Shown: positions 29,179-38,166, counted from the stretch's first letter. The stretch: 64,000 bases of DNA from Nocardia rosealba (GCF_020216065.1 NZ_JAIWNA010000007.1:124001-188000), one strand, 5' to 3'. Notes: generated from the letters alone by a model not told the origin. Numbers and translations are program-made.

Positions 29179-30417
29179 ATGGTCGCCGATCGCAGGGAGT
29201 CCCACAGCGGCCCCGAGCAGGCGACCACCCAGGCCAAGGTGGTCCGCCGCAGGCCCAAGGACCGCAAGATGCAGATCATGCGCGCCGCCGCCAGGGCGTT
29301 CAGCGCGCGTGGCTACTACCCGGTGGGCGTCGACGAGATCGCGGCCGAGGTCGGCATCTCCGGGCCCGCGCTCTACCGCCACTTCGCCAACAAATACGCA
29401 CTGCTCGTCGCCGCCGCCGAAGAGGGCGCGCGTGGGCTGCGCGATGTGGCGAAAGCAGCCGATGACCCGGCGCTGAGCCCGCACGACCGCCTCGACGCGC
29501 TGCTCACCGCCGTGGCCGAGCACAATATCGACATCCGGCGCGAAGCCGGTCTGTACCGCTGGGAACGTCGCTATCTGGAGCGCGAGGACCGCGTCCGCAT
29601 CCGCGCGTTCTACCGCGAACTCGAGGCCATGGTCGCCACGCCCATCGCGGAATTGCGGCCGGACGCGAGCCCCGAGGACATCACGCTGCTCGCCGTCGGC
29701 GCACTCAGCGCCCTGGCGAGCATCGCCGCGCACCGCACCACACTCTCGCATTCGCGCATGCTCGCCCTGCAGCTCGACATGGCCTGGTCCATCGTGCGCG
29801 CCGACCTGCCGCCCGCACCGGCGCCGGCCGAGCCCGGCAAGCAGAATCGTGGGCTACCGGTGACATCGAAACGTGAACAGCTGCTCACCGAGGCGATCCG
29901 CATCTTCGGCCGCAACGGCTACCACGAGTCGGGTATCGAGGAGATCGGCGCCGCCGTCGGCATCAACGCCTCCAGCGTGTACCGCCACTTCGACAGCAAA
30001 GCCGACCTGCTCGCCGCGGCCTTCCACCGTGCGGGCGACCGCCTCGCCGTGGGGATCAGCGAGGCGCTCGCGCAGTCGAACGACCGCGCCGACGCCGCCC
30101 GTCGCATCGCCGACGAGCACGCCCGCCTCACCTTCGCGACGCCGGAGATCATGCCGGTGTACTACGCCGAGTTCAGCAATCTGCCCCAGGCCGAACAGCA
30201 TCGGCTGCGTGCGATCCAGCGCCAGAACATCCTCGAATGGGCCAACCTGCTCGACGGCGACCCGATCGAGGCGCGGTTCCGGGTGCATGCCGCGATCGGT
30301 CAGATCATCGACGTGGGCAGGCTGTTGCGCTTCGACTCCCGGCCCGAGCAGCTCGCCCGGCTCGGCGCGCTCACCAGCGCGGTGCTGCTCGGCGGGCAGT
30401 CAGCGCCCGTGGCGTAA
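29179..30417 (+). CDS. Tandem double-TetR transcriptional regulator
   Basis: This 412-aa protein holds two complete TetR/AcrR DNA-binding domains in one chain. The first HTH covers about residues 30-78 (DEIAAEVGISGPALYRHFANK). The second covers about 230-285 (EEIGAAVGINASSVYRHFDSK). Each is followed by a helical ligand-binding-type region. Ordinary TetR proteins are about 200 aa with one HTH and bind as dimers. The same double layout is known from mycobacterial Mce3R, a repressor of lipid-transport genes. One chain could therefore supply both DNA-binding heads. The ATG at 29179 is the longest plausible start. The gene is convergent with the aldehyde dehydrogenase gene, and their 3' ends overlap by 18 bases. 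Targets are unknown. Confidence 0.88.
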   Translation: MVADRRESHSGPEQATTQAKVVRRRPKDRKMQIMRAAARAFSARGYYPVGVDEIAAEVGISGPALYRHFANKYALLVAAAEEGARGLRDVAKAADDPALSPHDRLDALLTAVAEHNIDIRREAGLYRWERRYLEREDRVRIRAFYRELEAMVATPIAELRPDASPEDITLLAVGALSALASIAAHRTTLSHSRMLALQLDMAWSIVRADLPPAPAPAEPGKQNRGLPVTSKREQLLTEAIRIFGRNGYHESGIEEIGAAVGINASSVYRHFDSKADLLAAAFHRAGDRLAVGISEALAQSNDRADAARRIADEHARLTFATPEIMPVYYAEFSNLPQAEQHRLRAIQRQNILEWANLLDGDPIEARFRVHAAIGQIIDVGRLLRFDSRPEQLARLGALTSAVLLGGQSAPVA

Positions 30418-31899
30418 CCGGAACGCCGCCTTGGCCAGGCGCAGATGTCCCGGCCTGCGATCGAACGTCGACAGGCGCACCGGCGCGCGGAAACGTCTGC
30501 GTGCGATCGACATCGTCCGGCTGAATTCCTGCAGACCCTGCCCGCCGTGGCTGTGCCCCTGCCCGTACTCGCCGACCCCGCCGAACGGAAGAGCCGGGAT
30601 ACCGGTGAACGCGGTCGACGAATTCACCGTCACCACACCGACTTTCAGCTGTGCGGCGATGAACTCGGCGCTGACGATATCGCGGGTGAACACGGTGACG
30701 GCGATGCCGTTGCCCGCCGCGTTCACCCGGGTCACCGCGTCGGCCAGGTCCGACACCCGGTTCACCACCAGCACCGGGCCGATGCCCTCGCCGGTGATCG
30801 CGATGCTCTCCTCCGGCACCTCGGCGAGCACGATCGGCTCCACATACGGGTCACGGAAGGAGTCGAGTCCGCCGAGCACGGCGTGCCCGCCGCGGGCGAT
30901 GGCATCGCGCACCTGGGAGCGCACCACGTCGACCTGGTCGGCATTGATCATCGGGCCGTAGGCGGCGCGGTTGTCGGCGCCGGGCCGCAGCTTGGCGGCC
31001 CGGTCAGCGGCGCGGGCGAGGAAATCGTCGAAGACCGAGTCGGCCACATAGCAGCGCTGGATACCCGAGGCGTTCTGGCCGGAATTGGCCATCGCCCCGA
31101 ACACCGCGGCCTCGGCGGCTTCGTCGAGAGCGGCGTCGACGTGCACGATCATGCTGCCCTTGCCGCTGTGCTCGACGACCACCGGCGTGAGCGAGCGCGC
31201 ACACTGCGCGATCACCTCGCGGCCACCGGCCTCGGGACCGGCGTAGGCGATCTTGTCCACCTCCGCGCCGCACAGCGCCGTCGCGGTGCGGCCGTCACCC
31301 GTCACGGCCTGCAGCACCGGATAATCGGGTACCACGCGCGACCAGCTCGCGGCCAGCCAGAGGCCGACGCCGGTGGTGATCTCGTGCGGTTTGAACACCA
31401 CCGTGTTCCCGGCGGCCATGGCATAGGCGATGGAACCCATCGGCGTGAACACCGGGTTGTTCCAGGCACCGAGCACGCCGATCACACCGAGCGGCAGATG
31501 ACCCACCGACGCGTATTGATTGCGGGTGAACCAGCCCGAACGCAATCGTTTGCGACCGAGTGCGCGTTCGGCATTGCGCGCGGCCCAATCCAGGTTCTCC
31601 ACCGCGAGCATCACCTCGAGCGCGGCATCGGCCTCCGGCTTACCCGTCTCGTTGCGCAGGATCTCGACCAATTCGCCACTGCGCCGGGCGATATGGCTTC
31701 GCCAATCCAGCAGCAGGCTGCGGCGTTCACCGAAATCCAGTTCCCCCCACCAGTTCTGTGTCGCCCTCGCGGTGCGGACCGCGCGCGTGACCTCGGCACC
31801 GCCCTGCACCGGATATTGCGCGAGCTGTTCGCCGGTGCGCGGATCGAACGACATCAGCAGATCGGTACGGCCCGGCAATGCGGCGGCCGATTCGGCCAT
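30400..31899 (-). CDS. Aldehyde dehydrogenase family protein lacking catalytic Cys
   Basis: This 499-aa protein has the full fold of the NAD(P)-dependent aldehyde dehydrogenase family, close to succinate-semialdehyde dehydrogenases. It contains GVIGVLGAWNNPVF (the LxxWNxP segment), the general-base Glu in VVVEHSGKG, and the C-terminal PFGGVGEYGQGHSHG. Where the family has GQxC with the nucleophilic cysteine, this protein reads SGQNASGIQR, so residue 277 is Ala (codon 31069-31071). The start at ATG 31899 is preceded by GGGAGG; GTG 31905 overlaps that site and is less likely. Either it is catalytically dead or altered, or it works by other chemistry. It is divergent from the DrrABC-like operon and may share a promoter region with it. 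Confidence 0.88.
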   Translation of the reverse strand: MAESAAALPGRTDLLMSFDPRTGEQLAQYPVQGGAEVTRAVRTARATQNWWGELDFGERRSLLLDWRSHIARRSGELVEILRNETGKPEADAALEVMLAVENLDWAARNAERALGRKRLRSGWFTRNQYASVGHLPLGVIGVLGAWNNPVFTPMGSIAYAMAAGNTVVFKPHEITTGVGLWLAASWSRVVPDYPVLQAVTGDGRTATALCGAEVDKIAYAGPEAGGREVIAQCARSLTPVVVEHSGKGSMIVHVDAALDEAAEAAVFGAMANSGQNASGIQRCYVADSVFDDFLARAADRAAKLRPGADNRAAYGPMINADQVDVVRSQVRDAIARGGHAVLGGLDSFRDPYVEPIVLAEVPEESIAITGEGIGPVLVVNRVSDLADAVTRVNAAGNGIAVTVFTRDIVSAEFIAAQLKVGVVTVNSSTAFTGIPALPFGGVGEYGQGHSHGGQGLQEFSRTMSIARRRFRAPVRLSTFDRRPGHLRLAKAAFRLRHGR

Positions 31900-32112
31900 G
31901 GTCACCTCCCTCTACCCGGATGCCAGGGTATGGGCGTGTCGTCGCGGCGACAAGGAATCGGACCGAATCTTCCCGGGCCCGCTCAGTCCCGACCCGGAAA
32001 ATCGCCGGACCGGTAACATCGCGCCGAACGGTATGGATCACTTACCGGGAAGAAAAATTCCGTGGCGCGCGCCCGTTCGATCGGCGCCGCCGCGGCCGAT
32101 GGTGGAGAGTTG
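31900..32112. promoter_or_regulatory. Divergent intergenic region, ALDH / drrABC-like operon
   Basis: The 213 bases between the two divergent genes must hold both promoters. No clear palindromic operator or iron box is visible. GGTGGAGAG at about 32100 is the ribosome-binding site that supports ATG 32113 for the transporter ATPase. Confidence 0.4.
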
Positions 32113-33114
32113 ATGCCGAGTTCTATCTCAGTGGATTCGCCCGTGGGTGGCGTCGCGTCGCACGGCGGTGAGCCCGCCGTGCTCGTTTCCGACGTGCGCA
32201 AATCCTTCGGCGACGTGCACGCGCTGCAGGGCATCAGTTTCCAGGCCGAGAAGGCCAGCGTGCTCGGCATCCTCGGACCCAACGGCGCGGGCAAGACCAC
32301 CACGGTCAAAATCCTGTCCACGCTGCTGCGCCCCGACTCCGGCACCGCCGTCGTCGCCGGGCACGACGTGCTCACCGACGCCGCGGGCGTGCGCCGCTCG
32401 ATCATGATGACCGGCCAGTACGCCGCGCTCGACGAGAACCTCACCGGACGCGAGAACCTCGAGCTGTTCGGTCGCCTGATGGGTTTGACCAAGTCGGCCG
32501 CCCGCAAGCGCGCCGAGGTGCTGCTCGAGGAATTCGACCTGGTCAGCGCCGGTAAACGGGCCGTGCGCAACTACTCGGGCGGTATGCGTCGCCGGGTCGA
32601 CATCGCCTGCGGGCTGGTGGTCCGCCCCGAGGTGGTGTTCCTCGACGAACCGACCACCGGGCTCGACCCACGCAGCCGTCAGGGCGTATGGGATCTGGTG
32701 ACGGCACTGAAGAACCAGGGCATCACCGTGCTGCTCACCACGCAGTACCTCGAAGAAGCCGACGTGCTCAGCGACAACATCATCGTCATCGACAAGGGCA
32801 CCGTCATCGCCGAAGGCACCGCCGACCAGCTCAAGGCCAAGACCGGCGGCAGCTATTGCGAGATCATCCCGCTCGACCTCAGCCGCATCGCGGCCGCCGT
32901 GCAGGCCCTCGGTGACCTGGTCCCGGCCGCCGTCGCCGCCGAGATCGCGGGTGCCGACAAGCTGTCCATCCCCGCGCCCGACGGCGCGGCCACCCTCGCC
33001 GAGGCGCTGCGCAGGCTCGACAACGCGGGCATCGACCTGGCCGACATCGCCCTGCGCCGCCCCTCCCTCGACGACGTGTTCCTGTCGATCACCGGTCATT
33101 CGGGCGGCCACTAG
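32113..33114 (+). CDS. ABC exporter ATPase, DrrA-like
   Basis: This 333-aa nucleotide-binding subunit belongs to the daunorubicin-resistance (DrrA) type of ABC-2 exporter. Walker A GPNGAGKTTT is near residue 55, the signature is YSGGM, and Walker B is VVFLDEPTTGLD. These are followed by the typical DrrA C-terminal region ending in RRPSLDDVFLSITGH. ATG 32113 is preferred because GGAGAG lies just upstream; GTG 32062 would add 17 residues. Its stop overlaps the first base of the next gene (TAGTG), so the three transporter genes are translationally coupled. Relatives export antibiotics or, in mycobacteria, complex lipids. The NRPS product is a possible cargo, from neighbourhood only. Confidence 0.9.
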   Translation: MPSSISVDSPVGGVASHGGEPAVLVSDVRKSFGDVHALQGISFQAEKASVLGILGPNGAGKTTTVKILSTLLRPDSGTAVVAGHDVLTDAAGVRRSIMMTGQYAALDENLTGRENLELFGRLMGLTKSAARKRAEVLLEEFDLVSAGKRAVRNYSGGMRRRVDIACGLVVRPEVVFLDEPTTGLDPRSRQGVWDLVTALKNQGITVLLTTQYLEEADVLSDNIIVIDKGTVIAEGTADQLKAKTGGSYCEIIPLDLSRIAAAVQALGDLVPAAVAAEIAGADKLSIPAPDGAATLAEALRRLDNAGIDLADIALRRPSLDDVFLSITGHSGGH

Positions 33115-33923
33115 TGAGCGTGTCGACCCCCGCGGCGACGGGGTTGTTCGCCGACCTACCCCAGGTGCACCAGAGCAGTTTCGCGCAGTGGCGCGCGCTG
33201 ACCGGTCGCATCGTGCGGACCATGGCGACCAAGGGCGAACTGATCGTCGCCGTGCTCACCCCGCTGGTGGTGACCGTCGCGTTCTACCTGCCGCTGCGCT
33301 ACGTGATGAAGGTGCAGGGCATCGACTACGCGCAGTACGTGATGCCCATCATCGTGCTGCAGACCATGGCGATGACCATGATGTCGAACGCGCAACTCGC
33401 GGCGTTCGAGGCGCTCACCGGGTTGAGTACCCGGTTGCAGACCATGCCGATCGGGTCGCTGGTTCCGCTGATGTCACGCATCTGCGCCGGGCTCGTCCGG
33501 TCGGTGGTCTCGCTGGTCGCGACCGTCGGCTACGGGTACATGATCGGCTTCCGGTTCACCGGTGGTTGGTTGCAGGCCCTGGCGTTCTGCGGGTTCGCGC
33601 TGGCGGTCGGTGTGGTGCTCACCCTCGGCGCCGACGCGCTGGGCAGCCTCACCAAGAACCCCGAGGCGCTCAGCCAGGCGCTCACCCTGCCGATCCTGAT
33701 CTTCGGCATGATGTCGACCGGGTTCGTGCCCGAGAACAGTTTCCCCACCTGGGCGCGCGGGTTCGCCCGCAATCAGCCGATCTCGCAGTGGGCGCAGACG
33801 CTCAGCGACATGGCCGCCGGTCACCTGTCGTGGGCGGGCAGCTGGGTATCGCTGGTGTGGCTCGGCATCGCGGCAGTTGTATTCCTCCCACTGGCAGTGT
33901 GGGCGAGTGTGAGGCGATCATGA
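33114..33923 (+). CDS. ABC-2 type permease, DrrB-like
   Basis: This 269-aa integral membrane subunit has about six hydrophobic segments, starting near residue 43 (ELIVAVLTPLVVTVAFYLPL). It is in the length range of DrrB permeases. The conserved ABC-2 region includes SLTKNPEALSQALTLPILIFGMMSTGFVP, here read as the loop and helix before the final segment. It starts with a GTG that overlaps the preceding stop by one base and overlaps the next gene by four bases. It should pair with the second permease to form the channel driven by the DrrA-like ATPase. Confidence 0.87.
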   Translation: MSVSTPAATGLFADLPQVHQSSFAQWRALTGRIVRTMATKGELIVAVLTPLVVTVAFYLPLRYVMKVQGIDYAQYVMPIIVLQTMAMTMMSNAQLAAFEALTGLSTRLQTMPIGSLVPLMSRICAGLVRSVVSLVATVGYGYMIGFRFTGGWLQALAFCGFALAVGVVLTLGADALGSLTKNPEALSQALTLPILIFGMMSTGFVPENSFPTWARGFARNQPISQWAQTLSDMAAGHLSWAGSWVSLVWLGIAAVVFLPLAVWASVRRS

Positions 33924-34747
33924 CGACAACGGAAACGGCGGCCCAGCTGCCGGTGGTGCACGCCAAGCCGGAGAGTTCGGTGTCGGTGTGGTTCAGCCAC
34001 AGCCTCATCCAGACCAAACGACTGCTGATGGTGTGGTTGCGTGACCCGTCGACCACCATCCAGACCATCGCCTACCCGGCTGTGACGCTGCTGATGTTCC
34101 GCATCGTCCTCGGTGACTCCATCACCGCCGCCACCGGCACACCGAGCATCTACGGCCAGGCCGCGCTGCTCACGCTCGTCGCGGCGATGACCGGTGCGGT
34201 GGTGAGTGCCCTCGGCTTCAAACGCGAGAAGGCCTCGGGCCTGCTCAGCCGCTTCTACACGATGCCGCTGAACAAGGCGTCGCTGCTCACCGGGCGCCTG
34301 ATCGCGGAGGCGTTGCGCATTCTCATCACCACGGTGATCGTGCTGCTCGTCGCCGTGCCGCTGGGCTTCCTCTTCATGGAAGACCCGCTCACCAATATCG
34401 CGCTGATCTGTGTTCCGATCCTCTTCGGGCTCGGCTTCGCGGTGATGGTGACGGCGCTGGCGACCATCACCGAGGGCGTGATGCTCATCAGCCTGATCGG
34501 CATCCTCAACACGCTGCTGATGTTCTTCAACACCGGTTTCGTCCCGATCATCGCCTACCCCACGTGGTTGCAGACCGTGGTCGCGAACCAGCCGATGAGC
34601 TGTGCGATCGACGCGATGAAGGGGCTGTCCTACGGCGGTCCTGTCGCGGACCCGCTGCTCAAGACGGTCCTGTGGACGGTGGGGATGATCGCGGTGTTCG
34701 CCTACCCGGCCATCCGCGGCTACAAGAAGGCCGCCGAGACCGCGTAG
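33920..34747 (+). CDS. ABC-2 type permease, DrrC-like
   Basis: This 275-aa second permease of the exporter has an N-terminal cytoplasmic stretch and about six membrane segments. Examples are TIAYPAVTLLMFRIVLG and VIVLLVAVPLGFLFM. It carries the ABC-2 motif region FNTGFVPIIAYPTWLQTVVANQPMS. The start codon overlaps the previous stop as ATGA, which indicates coupled translation. The reading frame is open far upstream inside the previous genes, but only this ATG gives a protein of normal family length. A hairpin terminator follows 9 bases after the stop. Confidence 0.87.
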   Translation: MTTTETAAQLPVVHAKPESSVSVWFSHSLIQTKRLLMVWLRDPSTTIQTIAYPAVTLLMFRIVLGDSITAATGTPSIYGQAALLTLVAAMTGAVVSALGFKREKASGLLSRFYTMPLNKASLLTGRLIAEALRILITTVIVLLVAVPLGFLFMEDPLTNIALICVPILFGLGFAVMVTALATITEGVMLISLIGILNTLLMFFNTGFVPIIAYPTWLQTVVANQPMSCAIDAMKGLSYGGPVADPLLKTVLWTVGMIAVFAYPAIRGYKKAAETA

Positions 34748-34755
34748 TTCTGTGG

Positions 34756-34784
34756 AAGGCCGCGCCGTTGCCCGGCGCGGCCTT
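34756..34784. terminator. Bidirectional hairpin terminator
   Basis: A 12-bp perfect inverted repeat (aaggccgcgccg / cggcgcggcctt) with a 5-base loop, followed by tctcatt. It sits between the convergent exporter operon and the lycopene-cyclase-like gene and can serve both. Confidence 0.85.
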
Positions 34785-34786
34785 TC

Positions 34787-35950
34787 TCATTCCGGTTCCG
34801 CGAACGGGTAGTCGACCCAGCGGTTGCGGTTGGTCCAGCCGACCAGGTCGTAGCGCCAGCGGAACGGCCAGGTGTGGGCGACGGTGTTGAACAGCACCGC
34901 GCCCAGGGCGGTGTAGTCGTCGTGGGCCGACAGCAGTGCGCGTTGGCCGCGTTCGGATTCGGTGAAGAACGCCTCGAACATGGCGATCGACTGGTCGGTG
35001 GTGAGCCTGCCGAGGCCCCACAGGCCGCGCATCCGCATCCAGTACACCGCTCGCGCCTGCCACGGCCACAGCGCCTCGACGGGGTCGGTGCCCTGCTGCA
35101 CGGCCGAGACGGCGGTGTCGATGAGGGCGAGCGAATCGGCCACGCTGTAGCCGGTGCACGGGTGCATCATGCCGCCGCGGGAACCGAACGGGATCGCCGC
35201 CGCGGCGCCCTTCTTCGGTGGCGGCTGGTCGAGCGGGTAGTGGGCGGCCTCGTGCGGTTCGTCGCCGGTGAGCCGAATACCGTGGGCGGCAAGACGATTC
35301 AACGTCCGCTTGCGCAGTTCGTGCTGGGGCATGCCGCCGCGCAGGCCGAGGCTGGTCTCTTCGAAGATGACGGTTCCGTCGCCGAGCGGCACCGCGTACA
35401 GGAACGACGGCGGCTCGTCCGGACCCGCACCGTTCTCCGGTCGCCAGTCCAGCAGCAGGCCCTCGCCGTCACCGACCATCGGCGCCGCGGTCTCGGCATC
35501 GACGAAGATCCCGTGCGCCGACGCCGCCCGCCGCTTGCCGAGCGTCGGTAGCCCACGGGTGTCGAACACCGTGCCCGCCGAGATCACCGTCCCGTCGGCC
35601 AGCTCCACCTCGTGCTGGTCCACCCGCCCGGCCCGCTGCGCGAACACCGTCGCGTCGTCGAGCGCGAGCGCCGCGTGCAACCCCGCCTTCGACAGCACAC
35701 AGTAGGCCCGTTCGATCCGGTGCTCGGTCTTGGTCCACACCGTCGGCGCCGCGATCCGCTGCGCGACGGCACTCTCGGGCAACCAGCCCGGCAGCTCGTC
35801 CACCCAGCACGAGAACGTCGGCGGAAACAGCCGCTCCGGCCGCGGATCCACCGCCGCAACCCGCAACCCGGCCCCGGCAGCCCGATGCGCCAACCCCCGC
35901 CCAGCCGGCCCCAACCCGACCACGCAAATATCGAACTCCCGCACACTCAC
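34787..35950 (-). CDS. Lycopene cyclase family flavoprotein
   Basis: This protein of about 387 aa has an N-terminal dinucleotide-binding fold (FDICVVGLGPAGRGLAHRAAGAG) and the family features of CrtY/CrtL-type lycopene cyclases. These include TFSCWVDELP early on, VFDTRGLPTLG mid-protein and GGMMHPCTGYSVADSL in the last third. Such enzymes fold the ends of lycopene into beta rings in carotenoid synthesis. GTG 35950 was chosen because the protein then begins just ahead of the Rossmann strand; the frame stays open to 35986. No phytoene synthase or desaturase is nearby, so it is an orphan here. It could instead be a related FAD-dependent enzyme. Confidence 0.82.
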   Translation of the reverse strand: MSVREFDICVVGLGPAGRGLAHRAAGAGLRVAAVDPRPERLFPPTFSCWVDELPGWLPESAVAQRIAAPTVWTKTEHRIERAYCVLSKAGLHAALALDDATVFAQRAGRVDQHEVELADGTVISAGTVFDTRGLPTLGKRRAASAHGIFVDAETAAPMVGDGEGLLLDWRPENGAGPDEPPSFLYAVPLGDGTVIFEETSLGLRGGMPQHELRKRTLNRLAAHGIRLTGDEPHEAAHYPLDQPPPKKGAAAAIPFGSRGGMMHPCTGYSVADSLALIDTAVSAVQQGTDPVEALWPWQARAVYWMRMRGLWGLGRLTTDQSIAMFEAFFTESERGQRALLSAHDDYTALGAVLFNTVAHTWPFRWRYDLVGWTNRNRWVDYPFAEPE

Positions 35951-36010
35951 CCCCGCATTCAATCCACACCCCACACCCGGGCGCAAGGAGACGTGACCGG
36001 TGTCCCGGTG

Positions 36011-37174
36011 TCAGTCCTCGAGGGCGAGGGCCTGGCGGAGGGTGAGGCGGCCCTGGGTTTGCATGAGGGAGCGGCGGTAGATCTTTTCGGCCACGATGAC
36101 GATGGCGTAGGTGGCTGCGGCCATCAAGGTGAGGGCGATGAGGGGTTCCCACCAGGCGGCGGTGCCTTCGGCCAGGCGGCTCGGCATGGCGATGATCGAG
36201 GTGATGGGGACGTAGGAGGCGATCACGCGGGCGGTTCCGGAGAGGAAGATGCCCGCGAACAGCACGATCATGATGAGCATCGACAGGGGAGTGGAGGTGG
36301 ACTGCAGGTCCTCGCTGCGCGTCGACAGGGAGCCGGCCACCGCCCACAGGCTGGCCAGCGCGAGGAAACCGACCACGAAGAACACGATGAACCAGCCTGC
36401 GGCCCCGGCGATCCGGCCGAGCTGGTCGGCCTTGCCGAGGAAGACCAACCCGCCGAGCCCGGCGACCACGAACAGCACGAGCTGCCCGAACGCCAGCACC
36501 GCGTTGCCGACCACCTTGCCGATCAGCAACTGCCGCAACGGGATCGCGCTCGCCAGGATCTCGACGATGCGGTTCTGCTTCTCCTCGATCACACTCTGCG
36601 CGATCGACATCCCGAACAGCAGCGACGCCAGATAGAACAGGAACGCGAAGACGAACGCGACGATCTTGGCCAGCCCCGGATCGATGGCGTTCTTCTCCAG
36701 CAGCGTGTAATCCACACCGGCGCCCTGGGCGAGTTCGTCCATGGTGACACCGGCAGCGGCGGCATTGCGTTGCAAGGCCAACTGCTGGGCGGCGGCGGTG
36801 ATGTAGGTGGTGGCGTCGTCGTTCTCGGCGGTCTTGCCGATCAGCTGCCAGCCGTCGGGCTCGGCGGCGACCAGGCCGACATCGACCGCACCGTCGCGCA
36901 CCTGCTGTTCGACAGCGGCCCGGTCGGCTACCGCCTGCCCGGTGAAGCTGACGTCCTTCTCGGCTCCCAGCTCGTTCGCCCGGTCGAGCACCACTACGGC
37001 AGCCGTTCCGGTGATCGCGACATCGACCTTGTCGGGCCTGCTGTTGAGGAACCCGCTGACCGCCACCGACGCGATGATCGCCACGATGGTCACCACCGTA
37101 GAGATCACGAAATTGCGATCCCGCAGCTTCACCACGATCTCGCGAGCCGCGACGATCCGCCACACCCCCGTCAT
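36011..37174 (-). CDS. ABC-2 permease, NatB-like
   Basis: This 387-aa membrane subunit of an ABC exporter resembles the NatB/YhaP type. One N-terminal helix (NFVISTVVTIVAIIASVAVSG) is followed by a large extracytoplasmic domain up to about residue 170. About five more membrane helices follow, including IVAFVFAFLFYLASLLFGM. The segment VIEEKQNRIVEILASAIPLRQLL is the characteristic cytoplasmic motif of the family. ATG 37174 is preferred because GGGAGG lies eight bases upstream. It is the second gene of a pair, about 70 bases after its ATPase. The substrate is unknown; relatives export sodium or drugs. Confidence 0.87.
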   Translation of the reverse strand: MTGVWRIVAAREIVVKLRDRNFVISTVVTIVAIIASVAVSGFLNSRPDKVDVAITGTAAVVVLDRANELGAEKDVSFTGQAVADRAAVEQQVRDGAVDVGLVAAEPDGWQLIGKTAENDDATTYITAAAQQLALQRNAAAAGVTMDELAQGAGVDYTLLEKNAIDPGLAKIVAFVFAFLFYLASLLFGMSIAQSVIEEKQNRIVEILASAIPLRQLLIGKVVGNAVLAFGQLVLFVVAGLGGLVFLGKADQLGRIAGAAGWFIVFFVVGFLALASLWAVAGSLSTRSEDLQSTSTPLSMLIMIVLFAGIFLSGTARVIASYVPITSIIAMPSRLAEGTAAWWEPLIALTLMAAATYAIVIVAEKIYRRSLMQTQGRLTLRQALALED

Positions 37175-37244
37175 GCTGCGCCTCCCTGGCATGATCGGGC
37201 GCCGTTCGTGGTCACGCGAGCTACCGCCGCCAGGCGCTGACCTC

Positions 37245-38117
37245 TCATGCCGTCACCTCCCGGTAGATCTCGGCAACGGTCGGCCTGACCTCGGTGAACT
37301 CACGCACCGATCCACGCGACAACGCCTCTTTCAAGATGGCATCGGTCTCCGACGCCTCGAAAACCGCACGCCCACCGTCTATTTCCGCCGACCGAATACC
37401 GGGGTGGGACCGTAACCATTCCGCGTCACCGTCGACGACGAGCCGATATCGCAACCCGCCGGCCGAACGAAGCTCATCGACCGACCCCTGCCCGACCACC
37501 CGCCCCGAGGACAGGATGACGAGCCGATCACACAATCGCTCGACCAGATCGAGCTGATGCGAGGAGAACAGCACCGGCACACCCTTCGCGGCGAACTCCC
37601 GCAGCAACTCGACCATCGAGTCGACGGCCAGCGGGTCGAGCCCGGAGAACGGTTCGTCGAGAATCAATGCCGTGGGCTGCGCGATCACCGCCGCCGCGAT
37701 CTGCACTCGCTGCTGGTTGCCGAGCGAGAGCGATTCGAGCTTGTCCTTGCCACGGTCGGCCAACCCGAACCGTTCGAGCAGGCCGAGCGCGCGGGTCTTG
37801 GCTGCCTCGGCCGTCACATCACGTAATCGCGCGAGGTAGACGAGCTGATCGAGCACCGGTTGCTTGGGGTAGAGCCCGCGTTCCTCCGGCATGTACCCGA
37901 AGGAGCGGCGATCCAGCGCCGTGACCGGCCGGCCGTCCCAGCGCACCTCGCCGGACTGCACGGCGAGCACGCCCATGATCATCCGCATGGTCGTGGTCTT
38001 ACCCGCCCCGTTCCCACCGACGAACCCGGTGAGCACCCCCGGCGCCACCGTGAACGACACGTCGTCGACCGCGACCTTGTCGCCGAACCGGCGGACCACA
38101 TGCGCGACTTCCAGCAT
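37245..38117 (-). CDS. ABC transporter ATPase, NatA-like
   Basis: This 290-aa ATP-binding subunit has Walker A GGNGAGKTTT near residue 38, signature SLGNQQRV, Walker B ALILDEPFSGLD and the switch SSHQLDLVERL. The glycine in GGNGAGKT replaces the usual proline or glutamate. The signature is LSLGNQQ instead of LSGGQ, as in NatA/YhaQ-type proteins. The start at ATG 38117 has GGGGAGG upstream. It is the first gene of a two-gene operon with the permease downstream and lies 49 bases after the hotdog-protein gene. Confidence 0.88.
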   Translation of the reverse strand: MLEVAHVVRRFGDKVAVDDVSFTVAPGVLTGFVGGNGAGKTTTMRMIMGVLAVQSGEVRWDGRPVTALDRRSFGYMPEERGLYPKQPVLDQLVYLARLRDVTAEAAKTRALGLLERFGLADRGKDKLESLSLGNQQRVQIAAAVIAQPTALILDEPFSGLDPLAVDSMVELLREFAAKGVPVLFSSHQLDLVERLCDRLVILSSGRVVGQGSVDELRSAGGLRYRLVVDGDAEWLRSHPGIRSAEIDGGRAVFEASETDAILKEALSRGSVREFTEVRPTVAEIYREVTA

Positions 38118-38166
38118 CGAACCTCCCCGTCTGTAGCCGTGCTCACAACCGTACCGGCCCAACGGG

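Noticed and set aside
36002..37240. Plus-strand open frame opposite the NatB-like permease
   Set aside because: It is rich in Gly, Asp, His and Arg without domains and is antisense to a clear membrane protein gene with a good ribosome site.
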